A DNA stretch of 64,000 bases. It comes from Pseudomonadota bacterium. Lineage in GTDB: Bacteria > Desulfobacterota > Desulfovibrionia > Desulfovibrionales > Desulfovibrionaceae. Under the pieces are notes generated by a model, which made no database searches, was not told the origin of the DNA, and was given only the letters and a program-made list of their open reading frames with translations. Positions 8,681 through 17,347 of this stretch are shown here, piece after piece. A program made the position numbers and the translations under genes. The stretch spans positions 1-64,000 of the forward strand of contig JAEWPX010000048.1 in assembly GCA_023399375.1 (NCBI GenBank), in the 5' to 3' direction. The first letter of the stretch is position 1. Every line of letters starts with the position of its first letter.

Positions 8681-10984
8681 TCAGCGCCTGGGGAAAAGCC
8701 GCGCGCCGTCGGCGGCGTCCTCGACGCGGTAGCCGAGCGCCTCGATCTCGGCGCGAAGGGCGTCGGCGCGGGCGAAATCCTTGGCCTGCCGGGCCGCTTC
8801 CCGCGAGACGACAAGGCGCGAGGCCTCCTGCGGCCAGTCGCTTCGCGCGAGCGGCAGCGCGGCGGCGTCGAGCAGGCCGAGCACCGCGTCGGCGTCGCCG
8901 AGCGCCGCGGCGCAGCGCGCGGCGTCCGGCCCGGTGAGCGCCCCGGTGGAGAGCAGGCCGTTGACGAAGCGGCAGAAGGCGAAGAGCTTGGGCCAGAACT
9001 GGAAAAGCGACAGATCGTCGTCCACGGCGAAGCGCAGCGCCTCGGCGAGGTCCCCGGCCTCGGCCTCGACCTGGGCGGAAACCGCGCCCCGGCCCTTTTG
9101 CACAAGCCCGAGGTTCGCGGCCAGCTCCTGGACGCGGTTGCGGTTTTTCTCCCACATGCGCAGCGCCTCCGGCGAAACGGACAGCGGCTTTTTGTAACCC
9201 ACGGACAGCAGCCACGCGCGCACGGCCAGGGGATGGACGCCAAGGCCCAGACAGGTGGGCAGGTCCATCGGCGCGACCTCGCCGCCCTCGCGCGCCGAAA
9301 CGCGCCCGCCAACGAGCCAGGCCGCCGGCGAAAGCCCCGCGCCCACGGCCCAGATGGCGCGCAGGTTCTCCAGGTGCGGAAAGGCCTTGTCCTCGTCGGT
9401 CAGCGCCACGGTCACGGCCGGAAGCGCCTTGGCCGCGGCGGCGGCCATCTGAAGGAACCAGCTCGGCCGCACGTTGCCCCAGGGCGTGGCCAAGGCGTCG
9501 CCGGCCTTGAGGTCGGTCAGGCTCACGCGCTTGAGCAGCGTGAAATCGTGGGGATTGTCCTTGGCGTAGGCAAGCAGGTCCACGGTCTTGCCGAGCGCCA
9601 GCTTGTCCAGGTCGCGCCCGAGCAGGCGGCCATAGGCCTTGTCGCGGGCCACGTCGAAATAGACGCTGCGCAGCTTCTCGTAGGCAAGGCCCTTGCCCAT
9701 GAGCTTGCGCGTCATGGCCAGCGCCTCGTCCAGGGCCTCGCCGGCCAGGGGGAAAAGGGCCTCGCCCACGCCCAGGGAGGCGGCCAAGGCAGCCACGCGC
9801 TCCCTGGCGCGGGCGGCGAACTCGCGGCAGGGCAGGCCCGCCGCGCGCGCCGCTTGCAGGCTCGAGTCGTCGAGGTCGGCCAGTCCCACGGCAAGCGTCG
9901 GGCGCGCGCCGTCGCGGGCGAGCGCCCGGCGCAGCACGTCGAGGGTGACCACGCGCCGCCAGCCGTCCAGGTCGCCGGGTGCGGCGAGCGGGGGGCCGAA
10001 GGTGAAAAGCCCGGGCGCGGCCCCGGCCGGGTCGAGGTAGACCGGCTCGGACGCGCCCACGCTCTGGAGCGCCACGCCCTTTTTCTCGGGCACGGCGAAA
10101 AGGCTCGTGGACAGGTAGCGTTCGCCGCCGTCGGGCAGGATGGCGACCACCGTGCCCCGCTCCAGGGATGCAGCCAGCTCGGCCGCGGCGGCCATGGCCG
10201 CGCCGCCGCTCATGCCGACGAAAAGCCCTTCCTCGCGCGCCAGCCGCCGCGCCATGACGAAGGCGTCCTCGTCCTCCACGGAGACGATGGCGTCGAGCGC
10301 CTTCTTGTCGAAGATGCCCGGCGGATAGGACTCCTGCATGTTCTTGAGACCCTGGATCTTGTGCCCGGGATGGGGCTCGACCGCCACGACTTTGACGGCC
10401 GCGTTCAACTCTTTGAGTTTCTTGACCAGCCCCATGGCCGTGCCCGAGGTGCCGAGCGCCACCACCACGTGGGTGACGGCCCCGTCCGTGCCGGCGTAGA
10501 TCTCCTCGGCCGTGCCGGCGTAATGGGCGTCTATGCTTGCGGGATTGTTGAACTGGTCCATGAGCACGTAGGTTTCGGGCTCCTCGCGCGCCAGGCGGTA
10601 GGCCTCCTCGATGGCCCCGTCCGTGCCCAGGTTGCCCGGAGTGAGCACGATCTCGGCCCCGTAGGCGCGCATGATGCGCTTGCGCTCCTGGGAGGCGGAG
10701 GCGGGCATGAGGAGCTTGAGGCGGTAGCCCTTGACCGCGCAGACCATGGCCAGGCCGATGCCGGTGTTGCCGGAGGTGGCCTCGATGACGATGCGGCCGG
10801 GCACGAGCTCGCCCGATCGTTCGGCGGCCTCGATCATGGCCAGGGCGACCCGATCCTTGATGGAGCCGCCGGGATTGCGCATTTCCACCTTGGCCGCGAG
10901 CGTCACGGCCGGGTTGGGATTGATGCGCGCAATGCGCACGAGCGGCGTCGCGCCGACCAGGGAAAGGACATTGTCGTGGATCAT
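8681..10984 (-). CDS. Cysteine synthase (PLP) fused to a degenerate cysteinyl-tRNA synthetase-like domain
   Basis: 767-aa two-domain protein. Residues 1-300 are a fold-type II PLP enzyme of the CysK family: MIHDNVLSLVGATPLVRI start, Schiff-base Lys43 in NPGGSIKDR, substrate loop TSGNTG at 70-75, phosphate loop ALGTSGTAMG. Residues about 325-767 align by eye with a whole class I cysteinyl-tRNA synthetase, but its catalytic features are gone. The zinc Cys and HIGH segment read FTFGPPLAAPGDLDG, the WHIECSAM segment reads WFLQMAA, and KMSKS reads KPLSVSP. It should therefore not charge tRNA. The alternative upstream ATG (11008) is rejected: GAGG stands 6 bases before 10984 and CysK proteins begin here. 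It leads the two-gene operon with the OCD-family gene. It may make cysteine from O-acetylserine and sulfide, or a related amino acid. Confidence 0.85.
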   Translation of the reverse strand: MIHDNVLSLVGATPLVRIARINPNPAVTLAAKVEMRNPGGSIKDRVALAMIEAAERSGELVPGRIVIEATSGNTGIGLAMVCAVKGYRLKLLMPASASQERKRIMRAYGAEIVLTPGNLGTDGAIEEAYRLAREEPETYVLMDQFNNPASIDAHYAGTAEEIYAGTDGAVTHVVVALGTSGTAMGLVKKLKELNAAVKVVAVEPHPGHKIQGLKNMQESYPPGIFDKKALDAIVSVEDEDAFVMARRLAREEGLFVGMSGGAAMAAAAELAASLERGTVVAILPDGGERYLSTSLFAVPEKKGVALQSVGASEPVYLDPAGAAPGLFTFGPPLAAPGDLDGWRRVVTLDVLRRALARDGARPTLAVGLADLDDSSLQAARAAGLPCREFAARARERVAALAASLGVGEALFPLAGEALDEALAMTRKLMGKGLAYEKLRSVYFDVARDKAYGRLLGRDLDKLALGKTVDLLAYAKDNPHDFTLLKRVSLTDLKAGDALATPWGNVRPSWFLQMAAAAAKALPAVTVALTDEDKAFPHLENLRAIWAVGAGLSPAAWLVGGRVSAREGGEVAPMDLPTCLGLGVHPLAVRAWLLSVGYKKPLSVSPEALRMWEKNRNRVQELAANLGLVQKGRGAVSAQVEAEAGDLAEALRFAVDDDLSLFQFWPKLFAFCRFVNGLLSTGALTGPDAARCAAALGDADAVLGLLDAAALPLARSDWPQEASRLVVSREAARQAKDFARADALRAEIEALGYRVEDAADGARLFPRR

Positions 10985-11105
10985 GGAAGCCTCGCGGATG
11001 ATTGCCAAAGCGGCCCGGTCGGTTTGTGGTAGGCAAAAATCGGCGGGCGGGCAAGCGTGGCAGGATTATTGCTTTGGCCAGGGCAACACCGCCAAGGATG
11101 ACGCC

Positions 11106-12860
11106 ATGCCCATTACCTCGTTTCTCGTGGACAACCTCACCGCCCTGGCCAAGGCCGGCGCGCCGGTCGCGGCCTGGCTCGCCAAGAACGATCCCGATCC
11201 CGAAACCGTTTTCGGGCGTATCTTCAAAAACCACCACGGCACCCTGGACTGGCGCATGGACGGCGGCCAGGGAATTTTCGAAGCCCTGCCCCCGGCCGTG
11301 CATTACCGGGACTGGCGCCCGGCCGAAGGCCTCGAAGGCGGAGCCACGGTCATCGTCGGCACCGCGCTCGGCTACGGCCTCAACCACGTGCTCACGGGCG
11401 TGCCGCCCTCCCACCGCATCGTGGTGATCGAGCCGCGCCCGGAGCTGCTCATGGCCTGCTTGAGCCAAACCGATTACCGACCCTTCATCGCCAGCGGCCA
11501 GCTGACCTTCCTGCCCCCGGACCGGCAGATCCTGGAAAAAACGCTCCACGGCCTGGACGTGAGCTTTCTTTTCGCGCGCATCAACGTGCGCAACGACATG
11601 CCGAGCACCCAGCTCGGGCCTGAATACGCCCAGTACGCGGGACTCGTGCGGGCCCTCCTGGAGAACATGTCCGTGGACCTGACCACGCTTCGCCTCAAGC
11701 AGGAAGTGATGGTCGGCAACGAGTTGCGCAACTTCTCCCGGGCCATGCACGACGGGAGTCTCGCGCGCATGGCCGGCGCGGCCACGGGACTTACGGCCGT
11801 GCTCCTCGGCGCGGGCCCGTCCCTGCCGCGCCTGGTCCCGGCCGTGGCCAGGCACCGCGACAAGGCGCTTTTCGCCACGGCGCTCCAGACCCTGCCGGCC
11901 CTGGAACGGCTGGGGATCAAGCCCCATCTGTGCCTGGCCATCGACTTCAACACCGACATGGGCAAGTGCCTGGAAAACCTGCGCGATCCGGCGTTCGCCG
12001 CGGACGTCCCCCTGATCTATTCCACCAAGATGCAGCCCGAGGTCGTGAGCCGCTACCCCGGCCCGACGCTGCCGCTGTGGACCGAGGGCGGCATGGCCAC
12101 CTACGTGCTCAAGGACCTGGAGCTGGTCCTCGACGCCGGGGGCAACGTGGGCGTGGCGCTGGAGCGCTTCCTGACCTGGGCCGGGGCCAGGCGCTTCGTG
12201 CTGGTGGGCCAGGACCTGGCCTGGCGACCGGACGCGACCCACGCCGCCGGGCACCACGCCGCCTCGTCCGGGACCAGCGACATGCGGCTGAAAAACCGCG
12301 ACGGCGAGACCCTTTTCACGCACCTGGGCTTTGTGGCCGCCAAGCGCGACATGGAAAAGGACTTCGCCGCCCCGCAGGTGCAGGCCTACAACCTGTACGG
12401 TGGGGGCGCGATCATCGCGGGCGCGCCGGAGATCGGGCCGGAAACCCTGGACGACCCGGCCTTTTTCGCGGAGCAGGGTTCGCCGCTTCGCGTCTTTCTC
12501 GACGCTCTGGCCCGCGCGGCCGCGCCGCGCACGCGGCCGGTCTTTTCCCAAAAGGCCGGGGAGTGGACGAGTTCGCTCAAAAACGCCTCGAAACGCCTGG
12601 AAAAGCTCATGCGCAAGGCGGACAAGCACCAAGGCGAGCTCAAGCACCTTCTCGGCCAGATCCAGCTCTTCCTGCGCCACGATCCGCTGTACATGCCGTA
12701 TCTGTACAACGAGATCATGGAGCTTGCGGGCATGGTCCACACCCGGCCGCGCATCGGCGTCAAGGAAATGACGCAATTCCAGGCCATCCATAAACGCGTC
12801 TTGGCCAAGATCCGGGAAATCGACGCCCTGCTCGGGCCGACGGACTCGTTCGCCGCGTAA
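11106..12860 (+). CDS. MptE-like (DUF115) protein, motility-associated glycosyltransferase-like
   Basis: 584-aa predicted cytosolic protein. The central part (from about residue 225, LTAVLLGAGPSLPRLVPAV through CLAIDFNTDM and FVLVGQDLAW) is the DUF115/MptE-like fold, related to 6-hydroxymethylpterin pyrophosphokinase. The N-terminal 200 residues contain a Rossmann-like strand (ATVIVGTALGYGLNHVL). This arrangement matches the flagellin Maf/'motility accessory factor' group, which in other bacteria attaches nonulosonic acids to flagellin. No flagellar gene or sialic-acid-type gene is nearby in this window, so the target is unclear. ATG 11106 has AAGGATG upstream. The gene is convergent with thiE, 9 bases apart, and divergent from the cysteine-synthase gene over 121 bases. 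Confidence 0.75.
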   Translation: MPITSFLVDNLTALAKAGAPVAAWLAKNDPDPETVFGRIFKNHHGTLDWRMDGGQGIFEALPPAVHYRDWRPAEGLEGGATVIVGTALGYGLNHVLTGVPPSHRIVVIEPRPELLMACLSQTDYRPFIASGQLTFLPPDRQILEKTLHGLDVSFLFARINVRNDMPSTQLGPEYAQYAGLVRALLENMSVDLTTLRLKQEVMVGNELRNFSRAMHDGSLARMAGAATGLTAVLLGAGPSLPRLVPAVARHRDKALFATALQTLPALERLGIKPHLCLAIDFNTDMGKCLENLRDPAFAADVPLIYSTKMQPEVVSRYPGPTLPLWTEGGMATYVLKDLELVLDAGGNVGVALERFLTWAGARRFVLVGQDLAWRPDATHAAGHHAASSGTSDMRLKNRDGETLFTHLGFVAAKRDMEKDFAAPQVQAYNLYGGGAIIAGAPEIGPETLDDPAFFAEQGSPLRVFLDALARAAAPRTRPVFSQKAGEWTSSLKNASKRLEKLMRKADKHQGELKHLLGQIQLFLRHDPLYMPYLYNEIMELAGMVHTRPRIGVKEMTQFQAIHKRVLAKIREIDALLGPTDSFAA

Positions 12861-12869
12861 GCGGCCGCG

Positions 12870-13511
12870 CTACGCCCGGGCGGCGCGCACCATGGCGGCG
12901 AGTTCCCGCGCCGCCGCGCAGGGATCGGGCGCTGAGCAGACCGCCGAGACCACGGCCACCCCGGCCACGCCCGTAGCCATGACCGCGCCCGCGTTTTCGA
13001 CCGTAATCGCGCCGATGGCCACCACCGGCACCTCGGCCAGGGCGACCATGCGCCCGAGGCCCGCGAGGCCCTGGGGCGCGCCGGCGTCTTTTTTCGTGGT
13101 CGTGGCGAAGACCGGCCCCGCGCCGAGGTAGTTCACGGGAAGGCCGGCCGCGGCCCGCGCCTCGTCCTCGCCCGTGACCGAAAGCCCGACGATGGCCCGG
13201 GGCCCGACGAGCGCCCGGACGTCGGCCGGGTGCATGTCGTCCTGGCCCACATGCACCCCATCCGCGCCGGCGGCCAGGGCCACATCCACGCGGTCGTTAA
13301 TGAGAAGCGGCACGCCGCGCGGCCTGGTCACGGCCAGCACCGCCTTGGCCAGTTCCACGAATTCCCTTGTCGCAGCGGTCTTTTCGCGCAGCTGCACCAT
13401 GCTCGCGCCGCCGGCCACGGCCGCCGCCACCACATCGACCAGTTCGCGGCCGAGAAGCGCCGGCCGATCCGTGACCAGATAGACGCCCAGGTCGAAGGCG
13501 GGCCGCGTCAT
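12870..13511 (-). CDS. thiE: Thiamine-phosphate synthase
   Basis: 213-aa cytosolic TIM-barrel enzyme that joins HMP-pyrophosphate and thiazole phosphate to give thiamine phosphate. Diagnostic motifs are all present: QLREKTAATREF, LLINDRVDVALAAGADGVHVGQDDM (the pyrophosphate and Mg site), the GAGPVFATTTKKDAG loop and AIGAITVENA for phosphate binding. Length is normal. Its ATG overlaps the TGA of thiM by four bases (ATGA, 13508-13511), so translation is coupled. It is expressed from the TPP-riboswitch-controlled thiM transcript. Convergent with the MptE-like gene. Confidence 0.95.
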   Translation of the reverse strand: MTRPAFDLGVYLVTDRPALLGRELVDVVAAAVAGGASMVQLREKTAATREFVELAKAVLAVTRPRGVPLLINDRVDVALAAGADGVHVGQDDMHPADVRALVGPRAIVGLSVTGEDEARAAAGLPVNYLGAGPVFATTTKKDAGAPQGLAGLGRMVALAEVPVVAIGAITVENAGAVMATGVAGVAVVSAVCSAPDPCAAARELAAMVRAARA

Positions 13512-14308
13512 GACGCCTCCCGCACGCCGGCGGCGATGCCGGCCTCGTCGAGACTATAGAGCATATCCAGAAACCGCGTGAAAAAGCTGCCCGGCCCGGA
13601 CGCGCCGGCCGCGGCCAGAAAGCCCGCCGCGCTCATCACGGCCATGGCCTGGACCACGGCCGCGAACGGATCGGCCTCGACGGCCGCAAACGCCCCGACC
13701 ACGGCCGTGGCCGTGCAGCCAAGGCCCGTCACCCGGGGCATCATGGCGTGGCCGCCGACGAGATCCACGCGCCGCCCGCCGTCGGTGATGACGTCCACCG
13801 CGCCGCTGGCGCAAACCACGCACCCCAGGCGCGCGGCAAGGCGCGCTGCGGCTTTCGCGGCGTCGCGGCTGTCGTGGCGGCTGTCCGCGCCCTTGGCCAC
13901 GGCGTCCTCGCCGGCCAGGGCGAGAATCTCCGAGGCGTTGCCGCGTATGGCCGCAAGCGGCCCCGTGTCGAGCATGGCCTTGGCCACTTCCCGGCGGCGC
14001 GCGGTAACCCCCGCGGCCACGGGGTCGAAGACCACGGGCACGCCGGCCTCCCGGGCCGCCCTCGCCGCCGCAAGCATGGCCGCGATGTTCTCCTCGCCGG
14101 GCGTGCCCATGTTGCACACCAGCGCCCCGGCCATGGCCGCAAGCTCGGCGGCGTCGGCGCTGTGGTGGGTCATGGCCGGCGACGCGCCGAGCGCCAGCAG
14201 GGCGTTGGCCGTGGCGTTGGTGACGACGTTGTTGGTGATGTTGACGACGAGCGGCTGCGTCTCGCGCACGCGGCACAGCCCGGCATACGCGGCTGCGGCA
14301 AGGTTCAT
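13508..14308 (-). CDS. thiM: Hydroxyethylthiazole kinase
   Basis: 266-aa kinase that phosphorylates 4-methyl-5-(2-hydroxyethyl)thiazole in thiamine salvage. The N-terminal stretch PLVVNITNNVVTNATANALLALGASPAM, then VFDPVAAG and the active-site TGLGCTATAVVGAF with its conserved Cys are typical of the ribokinase-like ThiM family, and length is normal. AAGGA stands 7 bases before the ATG. It is the first gene behind a TPP riboswitch and a repeat hairpin in a leader of about 260 bases, and is coupled to thiE. The pair allows thiazole recycling; genes for de novo thiazole or pyrimidine synthesis are not in this window. Confidence 0.95.
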   Translation of the reverse strand: MNLAAAAYAGLCRVRETQPLVVNITNNVVTNATANALLALGASPAMTHHSADAAELAAMAGALVCNMGTPGEENIAAMLAAARAAREAGVPVVFDPVAAGVTARRREVAKAMLDTGPLAAIRGNASEILALAGEDAVAKGADSRHDSRDAAKAAARLAARLGCVVCASGAVDVITDGGRRVDLVGGHAMMPRVTGLGCTATAVVGAFAAVEADPFAAVVQAMAVMSAAGFLAAAGASGPGSFFTRFLDMLYSLDEAGIAAGVREAS

Positions 14309-14353
14309 GGGCGTATCCTTGGGAAAGGGTAGGTAGGGTGAGTGTGGGGTAGG

Positions 14354-14406
14354 GGAAAAGCCTCCGGCGGCCAGAGGGCTCCCGCCCTCTGGACTCCCGT
14401 AACGGG
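14354..14406 (-). repeat. Two-hairpin intergenic repeat, copy 2, in the thiM leader
   Basis: On the minus strand hairpin A is CCCGTTACGGG. Hairpin B pairs CCAGAGGGC with GCCCTCTGG around a 4-base loop (14371-14392). The tail reads GGCCGCCGGAGGC followed by TTTTCC. The stem bases differ from the other copies but pair perfectly. It sits between the TPP riboswitch and thiM, about 45 bases before the start codon. Confidence 0.8.
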
Positions 14407-14445
14407 TCAGTCCTGATCGCCTGGGGGAAGGCCGGTTTGTCGCGT

Positions 14446-14470
14446 CTGCCGCTGTAGGAAGAAGCGGCAG
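14446..14470 (-). promoter_or_regulatory. Hairpin just downstream of the TPP aptamer
   Basis: CTGCCGCT (14446-14453) pairs perfectly with AGCGGCAG (14463-14470) around a 9-base loop. On the transcript it lies directly after the riboswitch aptamer and could be part of its expression platform. It lacks a U-run, so it is not a classic terminator. Confidence 0.45.
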
Positions 14471-14478
14471 GGGCAGGC

Positions 14479-14567
14479 ATCCGAATTCCCTCCGGCGGTA
14501 CGAACCGCATCAGGTTCCATGGGTCGCTTCTCAGCCGCCTCCCGGGGAGGCGGCGCCCCAATCGGAC
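14479..14567 (-). ncRNA. TPP riboswitch (THI element)
   Basis: Read on the minus strand, the conserved core is clear: GGGGCGCC at the 5' side, CTGAGA (as GGCTGAGAAGCGACCC), then ATGGAACCTGATGCGGTTC and the closing CCGGAGGGAATTC. P1 pairs TCCGA near 14566 with TCGGA near 14482. The promoter -10 lies immediately upstream, so transcription starts at the aptamer. It senses thiamine pyrophosphate and lowers thiM-thiE expression when TPP is abundant. Whether it acts on transcription or translation is not settled by the sequence. Confidence 0.95.
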
Positions 14568-14602
14568 GTAGGGATGCTAGCCGTTCGCCGCGTCGCTGGC
14601 AA
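14567..14602 (-). promoter_or_regulatory. Sigma-70 promoter for the thiM-thiE leader
   Basis: Minus strand TTGCCA (14602-14597), 17-base spacer, TAGCAT (14579-14574). The predicted start is at about 14567, at the 5' edge of the riboswitch. Confidence 0.6.
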
Positions 14603-14615
14603 CAGCAAGCGCAAA

Positions 14616-14648
14616 CGCAAAAGGGCGCGCGACAGATGCCGCGCGCCC
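14616..14648 (-). terminator. Rho-independent terminator of the clpB operon
   Basis: GGGCGCGCG and CGCGCGCCC form a perfect 9-bp stem with an 8-base loop, followed on the minus strand by TTTTGCGTTT. It lies 35 bases past the clpB stop and just upstream of the thiM promoter, insulating the two units. Confidence 0.85.
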
Positions 14649-14682
14649 CTCTCCTTGGAGCGGATGCGGAGCACTCGCCCTG

Positions 14683-17283
14683 TTACGCGAACACCAGCGC
14701 GCCGTCGCGCATGTCCACGGTCACGGTCTGGCCGTCGGCGACCTGCCCGCCGATGAGCGCCTTGGCCAGGGGCGTCTCGATGTGCGCCTGCAGGTAGCGC
14801 CGCAGGGGCCGCGCGCCGAAGACCGGATCGTAGGCCGTCTCGGCGATGAAGGCCTTGGCCGCGTCGGAGAGCTCCAGGCTGATCTTGCGATCGACCAGAC
14901 GCGCCCGCAGCCCGCCGAGCATGAGCTCCACGATGGCCGCGATCTGCTCGCGCAGAAGCGGCTTGAAGAGCACGATCTCGTCCACGCGGTTTAAAAACTC
15001 CGGCCGGAAGTGCCCGCGCAACGTCTCCATGACCGCATCGGCCACGCCGGGCTTGAACGCGCCCGTGGGCTCGATGCCGTCGAGCATGTACTGCGCGCCG
15101 AGGTTCGAGGTCATGATGATGATCGTGTTCTTGAAATCCACGGTGCGGCCGTGGCTGTCGGTCAGCCGGCCGTCGTCGAGGATTTGCAGGAGCGTATTGA
15201 ACACGTCGCCGTGCGCCTTCTCGATCTCGTCGAAAAGCACCACGCTGTAGGGCTTGCGCCGCACCGCCTCGGTCAGCTGCCCGCCCTCGTCGTAGCCGAT
15301 GTAGCCCGGAGGCGCGCCGATCAGCCGCGCCACGGTGTGCCGCTCCATGTACTCGGACATGTCCAGGCGCACCATGTTGTCCTCGGAGTCGAACAACGCG
15401 GCGGCGAGCGTCTTGCAGAGCTCGGTCTTGCCCACGCCCGTGGGCCCGAGGAAAATGAACGAGCCGATGGGACGGTTGGGGTCCTTGAGCCCGGCGCGCG
15501 CGCGCAGCACGGCGTCGGCCACGGCCGTGACCGCCTCGTCCTGCCCGACCACGCGGTCGTGGAGCACGTCGCCCAGGCGCAGAAGCTTCTCGCGCTCGCC
15601 CTCGAGCAGCCGCGTCACCGGGATGCCCGTCCAGCGGGAAATGACCATGGCCACGTCGTCGGGGCCGACTTCCTCGCGAATGAGCCGCGTGCCGCCGGCG
15701 GCCTTGCTGATGGCCTCGTCCTGGCCGGCGAGGTCGCGCTCCAGGGCGGCGAGCTTGCCGTAGCGCAGCTCGGCGGCCTTGTTGAGGTCGTAGGCGCGCT
15801 CGGCGTCCTCGATGGCCAGGCGCGTCTTTTCGATCTCTTCCTTGATGCGCCGCAGGCCTTCCACAGCGCCCTTTTCCTTTTCCCACTGCGCCAGATAGCC
15901 GCCCTGCTCCTCCTTGAGGTTGGCCAGCTCCTCTTCGAGCTTGCCCAGGCGCTCGTGCGAGGCCTTGTCGGTCTCGCGCCGCAGCGCCTCGCGCTCGATC
16001 TCCAGCTGCATGACCTTGCGGTTGATCTGGTCGAGCTCCGCCGGCAGGGAATCGATCTCGGTGCGAATGAGCGCCGCGGCTTCGTCGATGAGGTCGATGG
16101 CCTTGTCCGGCAGCTGCCGGTCCGGGATGTAGCGGGCGGAAAGCACGGCCGCCTCGACCACGGCCGAGTCGCTGATGCGCACGCCGTGGTGCACCTCGAA
16201 CCGCTCGCGCAGCCCGCGCAGGATCGAGATGGTGTCCTCGACCGTGGGCTCGTCCACGAAGACCGGCTGGAAACGGCGCTCGAGCGCCGGGTCCTTTTCG
16301 ATGTACTTGCGGTACTCATCGAGCGTGGTCGCACCGATGCAGTGCAACTCGCCGCGCGCGAGCATGGGCTTGAGCAGGTTGCCCGCGTCCATGGAGCCCT
16401 CGGTCTTGCCCGCGCCGACGATGGTGTGCAGTTCGTCGATGAAAAGGATGACGCGGCCCTCGGAGGTCTGTACTTCCTTGAGCACGGCCTTTAAGCGCTC
16501 CTCGAACTCGCCGCGGTACTTGGCCCCGGCAATGAGCGCGCCCATGTCCAGGGCGAAGATCGTCTTGTCCTTGAGGCCCTCGGGCACATCCTTGTTGACG
16601 ATGCGCATGGCCAGGCCCTCGACGATGGCCGTCTTGCCCACGCCCGCCTCGCCGATGACCACGGGGTTGTTTTTGGTGCGCCGCGACAGGATGCGGATCA
16701 CGCGGCGGATTTCCTCGTCGCGGCCGATGACCGGGTCGATCTTGCCCTTGCGCGCGGCGTCCACGAGGTCGCGGCCGTATTTGGTCAGCGCCTCGTAGGT
16801 GCCTTCGGGGTCGGCCGAGGTCACGCGCTGGCCGCCGCGAATCTCGGTCAGGGCGGTCAGGATGCGGTTCTTGTCGATGCCCATGGCCTTGTTGACCTGG
16901 CCGGCCATGGTCGACGGCGGCTCGTCCACGAAGGCGAGGAACAGGTGCTCGACGCTGACGTATTCGTCCTTGAGGTGCCTGGCGAGGTCCTGCGCCTTGA
17001 CCAGGATTTCGTTGAGGCGCGGGGTCACGTAGACCTGCCCCGGCTGCGACCCCGGGCCGCTCACGCGGGGCAGCTTGCCCAGGGCGCGCTCGAGCTCCGC
17101 CAGGTAGGCGTCGGTATTGTATCCGGCCTTGTCCAGGATGCGCGGCACGAGCCCCTGCTCCTGGGTCAGCAGGGCATAGAGCAGGTGTTCGGCGTCGACC
17201 TGCTGCTGCCCCATGCGCACGGCAACGGCCTGCGCCTCGCTGATGGCCTGTTGCGATTTCTGAGTGAACTTGTTGAGATCCAT
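14683..17283 (-). CDS. clpB: ATP-dependent disaggregase ClpB
   Basis: 866-aa AAA+ hexameric chaperone that pulls proteins out of aggregates with DnaK/DnaJ. Order seen: N-terminal Clp-N repeats (1-145), first AAA+ domain with Walker A GEAGVGKT near 209, the long coiled-coil middle domain (about 405-525, rich in K/E/L), second AAA+ domain with GPTGVGKT near 610, and a C-terminal D2 small domain. The middle domain separates it from ClpA and ClpC. Length is normal. It is the third gene of cbpA-cbpM-clpB, 64 bases after cbpM; AGGAGGAT stands shortly before the ATG. The operon ends at the terminator 14616-14648. Confidence 0.97.
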   Translation of the reverse strand: MDLNKFTQKSQQAISEAQAVAVRMGQQQVDAEHLLYALLTQEQGLVPRILDKAGYNTDAYLAELERALGKLPRVSGPGSQPGQVYVTPRLNEILVKAQDLARHLKDEYVSVEHLFLAFVDEPPSTMAGQVNKAMGIDKNRILTALTEIRGGQRVTSADPEGTYEALTKYGRDLVDAARKGKIDPVIGRDEEIRRVIRILSRRTKNNPVVIGEAGVGKTAIVEGLAMRIVNKDVPEGLKDKTIFALDMGALIAGAKYRGEFEERLKAVLKEVQTSEGRVILFIDELHTIVGAGKTEGSMDAGNLLKPMLARGELHCIGATTLDEYRKYIEKDPALERRFQPVFVDEPTVEDTISILRGLRERFEVHHGVRISDSAVVEAAVLSARYIPDRQLPDKAIDLIDEAAALIRTEIDSLPAELDQINRKVMQLEIEREALRRETDKASHERLGKLEEELANLKEEQGGYLAQWEKEKGAVEGLRRIKEEIEKTRLAIEDAERAYDLNKAAELRYGKLAALERDLAGQDEAISKAAGGTRLIREEVGPDDVAMVISRWTGIPVTRLLEGEREKLLRLGDVLHDRVVGQDEAVTAVADAVLRARAGLKDPNRPIGSFIFLGPTGVGKTELCKTLAAALFDSEDNMVRLDMSEYMERHTVARLIGAPPGYIGYDEGGQLTEAVRRKPYSVVLFDEIEKAHGDVFNTLLQILDDGRLTDSHGRTVDFKNTIIIMTSNLGAQYMLDGIEPTGAFKPGVADAVMETLRGHFRPEFLNRVDEIVLFKPLLREQIAAIVELMLGGLRARLVDRKISLELSDAAKAFIAETAYDPVFGARPLRRYLQAHIETPLAKALIGGQVADGQTVTVDMRDGALVFA

Positions 17284-17347
17284 ATATCATCCTCCTCCGT
17301 CAGTGCGCCAGAGATAATATCGTGCGATGAAAACGCAAGAGGCTCCC

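Noticed and set aside
9100..9260. Active cysteinyl-tRNA synthetase
   Set aside because: KMSKS, HIGH and the zinc Cys/His set are all replaced, so aminoacylation is unlikely.
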